Shown one piece after another: positions 22,377 to 28,559 of a DNA stretch of 38,576 nt (the stretch's first letter is position 1; every line of letters begins with the position of its first letter). Origin of the DNA: Pseudomonadota bacterium (GTDB taxonomy: Bacteria > Myxococcota_A > UBA9160 > PR03); contig QEVM01000020.1 of NCBI GenBank assembly GCA_003576805.1, forward strand, positions 1 to 38,576, written 5' to 3'. Position numbers and translations under genes: made by a program. The notes below the pieces were generated by a model. It did not search any database, was not told the origin of the DNA, and worked only from the letters and a program-made list of their open reading frames with translations.

Positions 22377-22458
22377 CCGATGCAAGGAGGCATCGGCCGC
22401 GCTGACGGGTACGCTCGCCCCGCACTGGGGAAGGGGACACGCGAGGAGCCTGCGTGTC
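22377..22458 (+). promoter_or_regulatory. two leader hairpins with GGAG motifs in their loops
   Basis: The first hairpin (22377-22396) has perfect 7-bp arms, CCGATGC and GCATCGG, around the six-base loop AAGGAG. The second (22436-22458) has perfect 7-bp arms, GACACGC and GCGTGTC, around a nine-base loop containing GAGGAG. An ACACGTGT palindrome follows at 22477-22484. All lie in the 245-base gap before the ORF at 22510, whose own site GGAGG is at 22500-22504. GGA in a hairpin loop is the recognition form of CsrA/RsmA proteins, so translational control is a possible reading. No known riboswitch pattern is seen. Confidence 0.4.
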
Positions 22459-22509
22459 TCTCCGAGGCCTTGTGGTACACGTGTGCAGCGACCCCCCCCG
22501 GAGGTGCCG

Positions 22510-22815
22510 GTGAAGCCGGAGACAGCGAGGGGTGTACGTCGGCTCGTGCCGCGCCGCAGGCGCGCCCGCGCCCGCCGGCCCGACCCGCTCGGGAGCACGG
22601 ATCCCGGCGCGGATTCGCGCTGGACCGCCGAGTTCGGCGAGTTCGATCCCGCCGAGTTCGCGGAGTTCCTCGACGCCGACGACAGTCCGGTGCCGGTGGA
22701 CCCCGCCTTTCGGGAGCGGCTGCGGCAGCAGCTCTGGGGTCTGGTGCGAGAGCGCTCGGGTCGAGATCCCAGTCCGCCACAGACGCCGGGCAAGGACCCG
22801 AAGCGCCCGCGTTGA
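22510..22815 (+). CDS. small unrecognised protein downstream of the sigma factor
   Basis: The 101-residue protein has a very basic N-terminus ([14 protein letters not shown]), an acidic middle with FGEF-DPAEFAEF-LDADD, and a predicted helix VDPAFRERLRQQLWGLVRER. It has no membrane helix, cysteines or zinc motif, so it is not a standard anti-sigma factor. The GTG at 22510 has an excellent GGAGG site five bases upstream, which argues strongly that it is translated. Because it follows an ECF sigma gene on the same strand, it may be a partner or target, but that is only positional. Family not recognised. Confidence 0.6.
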   Translation: MKPETARGVRRLVPRRRRARARRPDPLGSTDPGADSRWTAEFGEFDPAEFAEFLDADDSPVPVDPAFRERLRQQLWGLVRERSGRDPSPPQTPGKDPKRPR

Positions 22816-22891
22816 TTCCGCCGGCCGCGCGCCGCGCGGTCGTCGCGAGCGGCGCATCGCGCGCAGGCGGCGTAGGCCGTAGGGTTCGGCC

Positions 22892-23533
22892 GTGACTCCG
22901 TCCGAACCCGCCGCACCGCCCGTGCCGCGCGCCGAGCTCGCGGCGCGCACCGCCGCGGTGCTCCACCGCGGCCGCGCCCGCAACCCCGACGTGCTGCTCG
23001 TCGAGAGCGAGGCGGGACGCATCGTGGTGAAGGACTTCGCGCCGCGCGGCCCGGTCGTGCGCGCGTTGCTCGGTCGCTGGCTGACGCGCCGCGAGATGCG
23101 CGTCTACCGCAGGCTCGCAGGGCAGCGCGCGGTTCCGCGCCTGCTCGGGCGCGTCGACGCGCTCGCGTTCGCGGTCGAGTACCGGCCGGGACGCCGCATG
23201 TCGCGCCGGCTCGCCGGGCAGATCGCGCCAGGCTTCATCGACCGTCTCGCCGCCGCCGTCCGCGAGATGCACGCGTGCGGCGTCTTCCATCTCGACCTGC
23301 GCCACCGCAGCAACGTGCTCGTCGACGACGCGGGCGACCCGGTGTTGATCGACTTTGCCTCCGCGCTCATGGTGCCGAGGCGGGGCATCGTCGCGGCGAT
23401 CGCTGCGCGGCTGCTCGCGCGCTTCGACGACGCGGCCGTCGAGAAATGGCGTCAGCGCGTGGAGCCGGGAACGGCGACGGGCGCTTCGACCGCGTCTTCG
23501 GGCGCGCGCCGCGGAGCGAGCCGGCCGACGTAG
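22892..23533 (+). CDS. kinase-fold protein, lipopolysaccharide-kinase-like
   Basis: The 213-residue protein has the core of a small protein-kinase-like fold: a VVKDF lysine at residue 47, a glutamate near 69 in RREMRVYRRLAG, the catalytic loop VFHLDLRHRSNVLV (His133, Asp135, Asn141) and the metal site LIDFASA (Asp154, DFA in place of DFG). This resembles the Kdo/WaaP/RIO-type small-molecule kinases that phosphorylate lipopolysaccharide sugars. The substrate is not known. The start is GTG at 22892 with only a weak upstream site. Its last 82 bases overlap the 3' end of the convergent exonuclease gene, and this tail (Ala/Arg/Ser-rich) is likely unstructured. Confidence 0.72.
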   Translation: MTPSEPAAPPVPRAELAARTAAVLHRGRARNPDVLLVESEAGRIVVKDFAPRGPVVRALLGRWLTRREMRVYRRLAGQRAVPRLLGRVDALAFAVEYRPGRRMSRRLAGQIAPGFIDRLAAAVREMHACGVFHLDLRHRSNVLVDDAGDPVLIDFASALMVPRRGIVAAIAARLLARFDDAAVEKWRQRVEPGTATGASTASSGARRGASRPT

Positions 23534-24060
23534 TGGCGGAACGTCTCGAGCGTGAGCCGCGCGTCGGCGAGCGCGCGGTGCGGAACGGCGCCCTGCACGA
23601 GTCCGGCGGTCGTCGCGGCCTGGCGCAAAGAGAGCGCGGGCACGGTCTCGCCCACCACGAGCGACCACGCGTAGTACAGCGTCGCGAGATCGATCACGTG
23701 GTAGTCGAACGGGAACGGGACCTCGCACGCCTTGAACGCGCGCTCGAGGAAGATCACGTCCATGCGGACGTTCTGGCCGGCCGGCACGACCTTCTTGTCC
23801 TTCGGCAACAGCTCGACGATCTCGCCGAGGACCTGGCGTACGGGGATGGACTCGGCCTCCCACACGGCAGCGTCGTAGCCCTGGATCTCCGCGGCCTCCT
23901 TCGAGATGCGATCGGGGCGTGCGCGCACCTTCCACTCGCGCGCGCCGAGCTCGACGAGGCGGTAGTCGGTCACGATGATCGCGACCTCGGTGATGTCGTG
24001 GAGATCGGGATCGAGCCCGCCGAACTCGCAGTCGAGGAAGGCGAAGGCGAACTCGGTCAT
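23452..24060 (-). CDS. DEDDh 3'-5' exonuclease (DnaQ-like)
   Basis: The 202-residue protein carries the exonuclease motifs: FLDCEFGGLDP with Asp10 and Glu12, HDITEVAIIVTD, NVRMDVIFLERAF with a third acidic residue, and PHRALADARLT with the His and Asp of the last motif. The family includes the proofreading epsilon subunit, RNase T and oligoribonuclease. This member lacks further domains, so the substrate (DNA or RNA) is open. ATG 24060 was chosen because the fold begins there; the open frame upstream runs through the tRNA gene and is not coding. It is tail-to-tail with the kinase-like gene, overlapping by 82 bases. Confidence 0.85.
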   Translation of the reverse strand: MTEFAFAFLDCEFGGLDPDLHDITEVAIIVTDYRLVELGAREWKVRARPDRISKEAAEIQGYDAAVWEAESIPVRQVLGEIVELLPKDKKVVPAGQNVRMDVIFLERAFKACEVPFPFDYHVIDLATLYYAWSLVVGETVPALSLRQAATTAGLVQGAVPHRALADARLTLETFRHYVGRLAPRRAPEDAVEAPVAVPGSTR

Positions 24061-24119
24061 GCGGCAAGGATCCTTCGGAAGCGCGCAGTGCGGGTGCGGT
24101 GCGCGAGCTCGGGGACTTC

Positions 24120-24143
24120 GCTCGCCTTCGGCTCGCTGCGCGG
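24120..24143 (+). repeat. dispersed copy of the first 24 bases of the glyQS-leader repeat core
   Basis: This 24-base stretch (GCTCGCCTTCGGCTCGCT followed by GCGCGG) matches 16324-16347 and 16399-16422 inside the tandem repeat with one A-to-G change. It lies between the exonuclease start and the 3' end of tRNA-Glu. A GGCC-TTC-GGCC mini-hairpin follows directly. Confidence 0.8.
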
Positions 24144-24160
24144 CCTTCGGCCTTGCGCGT

Positions 24161-24236
24161 TGGCGCTCCCACCGGGAATCGAACCCGGGTCTTGGCCTTG
24201 AGAGGGCCACGTCCTAGACCGCTAGACGATGGGAGC
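24161..24236 (-). tRNA. tRNA-Glu (anticodon CUC)
   Basis: The minus strand reads as a complete 76-base tRNA. The acceptor stem is GCTCCCA pairing with TGGGAGC, with an encoded CCA end at 24161-24163. The D arm has the GTCTAGCGGTCTAGGAC pattern typical of tRNA-Glu, and the anticodon loop CTCTCAA gives anticodon CTC. The T arm is GGGTTCGATTCCC. It decodes GAG, the dominant Glu codon in so GC-rich a genome. Confidence 0.95.
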
Positions 24237-24254
24237 GCTGCGGAACGAGGGCGC

Positions 24255-24284
24255 AACCTAACCAGCCCCCGGGAAGGGTGTCAA
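24255..24284 (-). promoter_or_regulatory. sigma-70-type promoter of tRNA-Glu
   Basis: On the minus strand a perfect -35 box TTGACA (24284-24279) is followed after 18 bases by TAGGTT (24260-24255), a 3/6 match to the -10 consensus. Transcription would begin about 10-12 bases before the tRNA 5' end at 24236. A perfect -35 box is notable in DNA this rich in GC. Confidence 0.6.
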
Positions 24285-24478
24285 CCCGGCGTGCGCCCTG
24301 CGCGCGGCGCGTCGCGGGTGACGAAACGCGGCGCTCGCAGCGACGGAAATCGTCGCTTCGCGCGCACTGCGGCGCCGCGGCGCTGCCCCGTGTCGGCCGC
24401 AGCGTCGCGCGCGCTTTCGCCGATCCCGTCTCAACTCGCGCGCGGTGCCTGCCGATGCGAGAGGCGGCAGATGGGCGC

Positions 24479-24495
24479 TTGGCACGTCGGTTGCT
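24479..24495 (+). promoter_or_regulatory. consensus sigma-54 promoter of the pilin gene
   Basis: TTGGCACGTCGGTTGCT matches the sigma-54 consensus YTGGCACGrNNNTTGCW at nearly every specified base, with the GG of the -24 element at 24481-24482 and the GC of the -12 element at 24493-24494, exactly 12 bases apart. It is in the same orientation as the pilin, 117 bases before its start codon. In many bacteria pilA is transcribed by sigma-54 under the PilS/PilR two-component system; no pilS or pilR lies in this window. Confidence 0.88.
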
Positions 24496-24611
24496 CAATG
24501 GCCCTGCGGAATCGGGAATCGAGCGCTTCGCCGGTCGAAAGACCGGCGCCGGCCACGAGCAAGGTGTTCGTTGTGTTTCGGCTCGCGCTCTACGAGAGGA
24601 CGAATCAAGGA

Positions 24612-25205
24612 ATGAAGACTCTCAGCACGCGCAAGGGCGGCTTCACGCTCATCGAGCTCATGATCGTGGTCGCCATCATCGGCATCTTGGCGGCCATCGC
24701 CATTCCGAACTTCCTGCGCTTCCAGCTGCGGTCGCGCTCGAGCGAGGGCAAGACGAACCTCGCCGCGATCCGCACGGCGGAAGAGGGCTACAACGCCGAG
24801 TTCGGTACGTACCTCGATGCGGCGGCCAACCCGCCGGCGTCGTCGGGCTCGGCGAAGCAGGTGTGGAACCCGGCTGCGCCGGCTCCCGTCCCGGGCTTCG
24901 ACACGCTGGGCTGGGCGCCCGAGGGCCAGGTGTACTTCCAGTACGAGGTGGCGGGCACGCCGCCGGCGCCGGGCATCCCGATGCCGGAGTACCACGCGGT
25001 GGCGTCGGCCGACCTCGACAACGACGGCGTGTTCCAGGACTGGGGCTACGTGAAGGGCATCGCCGGCGCCGCGTACGGCGGCCCCGGCCCGGGCATCGGC
25101 ACCCTGTGCGTGGCGAGCGGCGTGTACAACGCCACCAGCCAGGCGCAGGACCTGCTCGAGACGGTCGGCCCCTGCGACAACCAGTCGGGTCAGGCCGAGT
25201 TCTAG
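24612..25205 (+). CDS. pilA: type IV major pilin-like prepilin
   Basis: The 197-residue prepilin has a short basic leader cut after Gly10, then the mature start [24 protein letters not shown] with Phe1 and Glu5. The globular part has AEFGTY, a G-W-APEG-VYFQYEV strand, a DLDNDG loop (Asp134, Asp136, Asp138) that looks able to bind calcium, and a C-terminal cysteine pair (Cys166, Cys188) in the position of the pilin disulfide loop. It would be processed by the PilD-like peptidase at 28560. A sigma-54 promoter lies upstream and a strong terminator downstream, so it can be transcribed alone at high level. The ATG is preceded by purine-rich AGAGGA and AAGGA. Confidence 0.93.
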   Translation: MKTLSTRKGGFTLIELMIVVAIIGILAAIAIPNFLRFQLRSRSSEGKTNLAAIRTAEEGYNAEFGTYLDAAANPPASSGSAKQVWNPAAPAPVPGFDTLGWAPEGQVYFQYEVAGTPPAPGIPMPEYHAVASADLDNDGVFQDWGYVKGIAGAAYGGPGPGIGTLCVASGVYNATSQAQDLLETVGPCDNQSGQAEF

Positions 25206-25219
25206 GACTCGTTCGGATG

Positions 25220-25253
25220 CCGGGGGCCGGCTGTCCGGCCCCCGGTTTCTTCT
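25220..25253 (+). terminator. strong intrinsic terminator after the first pilin
   Basis: CCGGGGGCCGG at 25220-25230 pairs perfectly over 11 bp with 25235-25245 around the loop CTGT and is followed by TTTCTTCT. It begins 15 bases after the pilin stop and lies before the second pilin, so most transcripts should end here while some readthrough feeds the downstream pil genes. Confidence 0.92.
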
Positions 25254-25293
25254 CCGAGCCTTCTCATCGGGCTCCGGAACGTTGGAGGCGAAG

Positions 25294-25857
25294 ATGCGAC
25301 GCGCACCCCGAACGCGAAGTGGCTTCACGATGATCGAGATGATGATCTCCGTCGCGATCATCGGGATCCTCGGCACGATCGCGATCCCCGCGTTTCAGAA
25401 CTACCAGAACCGTTCGAAGCGCAGCGAGGCCTTCGCCAACCTCTCCGCGATCGAGAAGCTCGAGAAGAGCCGCTTCGGAGAGTTCGCCGCCTTCGCGGAC
25501 AGCGGCGGCGTGAGCTGGCCGGCGACCGCGCTGCCCCAGAGCAAGCGCGCCTGGACGCCCGCCGCGGATGCCGCCTTCGGCAACATCGGATTCCGCCCGG
25601 AGGGCGCCGTCTACTACGACTACGAGGTCAACGTCGACCTCGGCGTGTGCCCGCTCCAGGATTGTTTCACTGCGACGGCCTACGGCGACGCCGACGTGGA
25701 CGGTCTGCTCGCGGTCGTCCAGTACGTGCAGCGCAACACCGCCGGCGCGTTCTCGCCGAGCTTGATCCCCCCGCCGGTTCCGTTCCCCATGGATCCCGCG
25801 ACGGGCACCCGCCGCTTCGAAGAGGTGGCCGTCAACTACAGCGCCGACTTGTACTGA
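25294..25857 (+). CDS. second type IV pilin-like protein
   Basis: The 187-residue prepilin is cut after Gly10 to give [24 protein letters not shown]. It is a paralogue of the upstream pilin: both share a G-x2-PEG-x-VY-x2-YEV strand and a DxDxDG loop (here DADVDG, Asp132-Asp136). The cysteines lie differently (Cys119 and Cys124 in CPLQDC) and it lacks the C-terminal disulfide loop. ATG 25294 is supported by GGAGG five bases upstream. It may be a minor pilin, or an alternative fibre subunit. Expression probably depends on readthrough of the terminator or on an unseen promoter. Confidence 0.9.
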   Translation: MRRAPRTRSGFTMIEMMISVAIIGILGTIAIPAFQNYQNRSKRSEAFANLSAIEKLEKSRFGEFAAFADSGGVSWPATALPQSKRAWTPAADAAFGNIGFRPEGAVYYDYEVNVDLGVCPLQDCFTATAYGDADVDGLLAVVQYVQRNTAGAFSPSLIPPPVPFPMDPATGTRRFEEVAVNYSADLY

Positions 25858-25867
25858 GCCTGCGGAA

Positions 25868-25888
25868 GCGGGCGCTGCCGGCGCCCGC
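25868..25888 (+). terminator. GC hairpin between the second pilin and the PilG-position gene
   Basis: GCGGGCGC (25868-25875) pairs perfectly with GCGCCCGC (25881-25888) around the loop TGCCG, starting 11 bases after the second pilin stop. No T-run follows, so it may stabilise the upstream 3' end or attenuate rather than terminate fully. Confidence 0.45.
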
Positions 25889-25914
25889 CCGCGGAGCCGC
25901 CGTGGAGGGACGGA

Positions 25915-26844
25915 TTGGCACCGCTCGCCGTACGAGGTTTGATCGCCGTCGCGGCCGTCGCGACGACGGTCGCCGCCCAAGCCAGTCTTCCGGTCGTTCC
26001 CGCCGCGGAGCGACCGGAAGCGCGCGCTTCGACGCTGCGCTTCGGACGCCTCGCGACGCTCGGCTTCGACGCGCTCGTCGCCGACTACCGCTGGCTGCAG
26101 GCGGTGCAGGTGGTCGGGCACGAGCGGGCGGACCTGGTCGCCGCTGCACCTGCGCTCGCCACGCTGGTGGAGGCGGTCGTGGAGCTCGATCCCTGGGTGG
26201 ATCACCCGTATCGCTTCGCCTCGGTGCTGCTGACGCACAGCCGCGACCAGGTCGTGCGCGCCAACCGGGTCCTCGAGCGCGGCATCGCGTACCACCCCGA
26301 CGACTGGCGCAACCGCTTCTATCTCAGCTTCAACCACTTCTTCTACCTGAACCAGGCGGAGGACGCGGCGCGCGAGCTCGAGCGCGCGGTCGAGCTGCCC
26401 GGCTCGCCCCGCTATCTCGGTCGGCTGCTCGCGCGCCTGCGTTCCGAGGGCTCGGGCGGGCTCGAGGCGGCGCGCACCTATCTCGAGGAGCTGCTCCGGC
26501 AGAACGAGGATCCGTGGAAGCAGGCGGAGTACGAGAAGGCGCTCGACGAGATCGAGACCGAGCAGCGCGCGCGCTTCCTCGATCAGGCGCGCGAAGTGTT
26601 CGTGAAGCGCAACGGGCGCGACATCCAGAGCGTGGAGGAGCTGACGGCCGGTCCATCGCCGGTGCTGCGCGAGCTGCCCCCCGACATCCACGGCTGGGGC
26701 TGGGTGATCGACGAGAAGACGCAGCAGATCGTCTCCGCCTACTACGGGCGGCGCTATCGGGTGAATCTGCATCCGATCGACCTCGAGCGCCGCGAGCAGT
26801 TCTCGAAGCAGGCGACCGGCTCGGAGGAGGGAGAGAGCAGGTGA
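25915..26844 (+). CDS. PilG-position protein: exported/anchored helical-repeat protein
   Basis: The 309-residue protein has an N-terminal hydrophobic segment (LIAVAAVATTVAAQA) that could be a signal or anchor. A TPR-like helical region follows (LDPWVDHPYRFASVLLTHS, GIAYHPDDWRNRFYLSFNHF), and the C-terminal part includes GWGWVIDEKTQQIVSAYYG. Its place between the pilins and the ABC transporter genes is that of pilG in Myxococcus xanthus, an accessory gene needed for pilus export. That match is positional; I cannot align the sequences. The TTG start at 25915 has GGAGGG five bases upstream. Its stop overlaps the next gene. Confidence 0.7.
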   Translation: MAPLAVRGLIAVAAVATTVAAQASLPVVPAAERPEARASTLRFGRLATLGFDALVADYRWLQAVQVVGHERADLVAAAPALATLVEAVVELDPWVDHPYRFASVLLTHSRDQVVRANRVLERGIAYHPDDWRNRFYLSFNHFFYLNQAEDAARELERAVELPGSPRYLGRLLARLRSEGSGGLEAARTYLEELLRQNEDPWKQAEYEKALDEIETEQRARFLDQAREVFVKRNGRDIQSVEELTAGPSPVLRELPPDIHGWGWVIDEKTQQIVSAYYGRRYRVNLHPIDLERREQFSKQATGSEEGESR

Positions 26845-27785
26845 GCGAGCGCAGAGCGGTCGTGAGCGTCGAAGCGCTCTCGAAGCAGTTCCAGGGCGGC
26901 ATCGGGCGGCGCGCCAAACGCGCGCTGCGCGACGTGACGTTCTCGGTGCGCGAGGGCGAGATCTTCGGCTTCGTCGGACCCAACGGCGCGGGCAAGACCA
27001 CGACGCTGAAGATCCTGATGGGGCTGATCCGCGCCGACGCGGGGCGCGCCACCGTGCTCGGCCACGACGTGCGCGAGACGGAGTTCCGCCGCCACGTCGG
27101 CTTCCTGCCCGAGGCGCCGTATTTCTACGACTACCTGACCGGCCGCGAGGTGCTGGAGTTCTACGCGCGCGTGTGCGGCGTCGAGCGCGCGCGGCGGCGC
27201 GAGCGCGTCGAGACGCTGCTCGAGTGGGTCGGGCTCTCGCACGCCGGCGACGCACGCCTGCGCACCTACTCGAAGGGCATGCTCCAGCGCGTCGGCATCG
27301 CGCAGGCGCTCGTGCACGATCCGCAGGTCGTCTTCCTCGACGAGCCGATGAGCGGGCTCGACCCGATCGGCCGCAAGGAGATCCGCGACCTCGTGGTCCG
27401 GCTGCACGCCGAGGGCAAGACCGTCTTCATGAACACGCACATCCTCTCCGACGTGGAGATGCTGTGTCACCGCGTCGCGATCATCGTGCAGGGCGAGATC
27501 CGCTACGAAGGCGATCCGCACGCGATGCTCGAAGGCGAGGTGCGCGATACCGACGTCGTGCTGACGGGCGTCGCGCCGGCGCTGATCGAGTCGCTCGACG
27601 CGAGCGTGCAGGGCGGCCTGCGCGGCGTCGGCGACCGCATCGAGCTGCGCGTGCCGCACAAGGCGGTGGGCGACCTGCTAGGCAAGGCGCTCGCGGCCGG
27701 CGCCGAGGTGGTCTCGGTGTCGCCGCGCCGCGCGACGCTCGAGAGCCTGTTCCTCACCGCGGTCGAGCAGGGGGGACGGCAGTGA
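26841..27785 (+). CDS. pilH: ABC transporter ATP-binding protein, PilH-like
   Basis: The 314-residue ATPase has Walker A GPNGAGKTT (about residues 46-54), the signature YSKGMLQR (143-150), where the usual LSGGQ has become YSKGM, and Walker B VVFLDEP (163-169). A C-terminal extension of about 90 residues is typical of ABC-2 type exporters. In M. xanthus PilH is an ABC ATPase required for pilus biogenesis, encoded after pilA and pilG; here the same order holds. GTG 26841 overlaps the upstream stop by four bases and follows a GGAGGGAGAG tract. The ABC call is certain; the pilH name rests on gene order. Confidence 0.88.
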   Translation: MSERRAVVSVEALSKQFQGGIGRRAKRALRDVTFSVREGEIFGFVGPNGAGKTTTLKILMGLIRADAGRATVLGHDVRETEFRRHVGFLPEAPYFYDYLTGREVLEFYARVCGVERARRRERVETLLEWVGLSHAGDARLRTYSKGMLQRVGIAQALVHDPQVVFLDEPMSGLDPIGRKEIRDLVVRLHAEGKTVFMNTHILSDVEMLCHRVAIIVQGEIRYEGDPHAMLEGEVRDTDVVLTGVAPALIESLDASVQGGLRGVGDRIELRVPHKAVGDLLGKALAAGAEVVSVSPRRATLESLFLTAVEQGGRQ

Positions 27786-28558
27786 GCGGGATCGAGCGCA
27801 TCCTGGCGATCGCGGGCAACACGGTGCGCGAGGCGATCCGCCATCGCGTGCTCTACACGCTCGTCTTCTTCGCGCTGGCGCTGATCGGGACGGGCGTGCT
27901 GCTGGCGTCGCTCTCGTACGTGGAGCGCGAGCGCATCCTCCAGGACGTCGGCTTCGCCGCGATCCGCGTGTTCGCCGTCGCGATCGCGATCTTCGTCGGC
28001 ATCCACCTCGTGCACCGCGAGGTCGACCGCCGGACCATCTTCACGATCCTCTCGAAGCCGATCGCGCGCAGCGAGTTCCTGCTCGGCAAGTACTTCGGGC
28101 TGCTGGTGACGCTCTGGCTGCAGATCGCGGTGATGGGCGCCGGCTTCGTGGTGATCTCGATGCTGGCCGGCGCGCCGCTCGAGGTCGCGCACGCCGCGGC
28201 GCTCGGGCTCGTCGCGGCCGAGGTCGCGGTCGTCGTTTCGGTGGCGCTGCTCTTCTCGGCCTTCACGACTCCGATGCTGGCGTCGCTGTTCACGGCCGGG
28301 CTGTGGCTGATCGGCCACCTCTCGCGCGACCTGCGCGCGCTCGGCGCGCAGTCGGAGAGCGACGTCGTGCGCCGCGCCACCGAGGCGGTCTACCGCGTGC
28401 TGCCGGATCTCTCCGCGTTCGATCTGACGGTCCACGCGGCGCGCGGGCTCGAGATCGCGGCGTCCGACGTCGTGATGCCGCTCGCGTACGCGTTCGGCTA
28501 CGCGACGCTCGTGCTGTTCGCGGCCACCTGGATCTTCGAGCGCCGAGACTTCCGCTAG
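27782..28558 (+). CDS. pilI: ABC-2 type permease, PilI-like
   Basis: The 258-residue protein has about six membrane helices, near residues 22-42, 58-80, 110-132, 140-165, 168-186 and 232-252. A cytoplasmic coupling segment, HREVDRRTIFTILSKPIAR, is typical of ABC-2 permeases. Its GTG overlaps the stop of the ATPase gene by four bases, so the two are made together. By order it matches PilI, the membrane partner of PilH in M. xanthus. The transported molecule is unknown in that system as well. Confidence 0.85.
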   Translation: MSGIERILAIAGNTVREAIRHRVLYTLVFFALALIGTGVLLASLSYVERERILQDVGFAAIRVFAVAIAIFVGIHLVHREVDRRTIFTILSKPIARSEFLLGKYFGLLVTLWLQIAVMGAGFVVISMLAGAPLEVAHAAALGLVAAEVAVVVSVALLFSAFTTPMLASLFTAGLWLIGHLSRDLRALGAQSESDVVRRATEAVYRVLPDLSAFDLTVHAARGLEIAASDVVMPLAYAFGYATLVLFAATWIFERRDFR

Positions 28559-28559
28559 C

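Larger units (their letters stand above)
24237..24611 (+). other. intergenic region between tRNA-Glu and the first pilin gene
   Basis: It holds two outward-facing promoters: the tRNA promoter near the left end and the sigma-54 promoter at 24479-24495. Between them, AGCGACG and CGTCGCT (24339-24357) form a 7-bp hairpin with loop GAAAT. The segment 24446-24470 contains a loose TGCC...GGCA symmetry in a position where a pilin activator could bind. The 5' leader from the expected start near 24506 to the ATG at 24612 is about 105 bases. No gene is seen. Confidence 0.6.
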
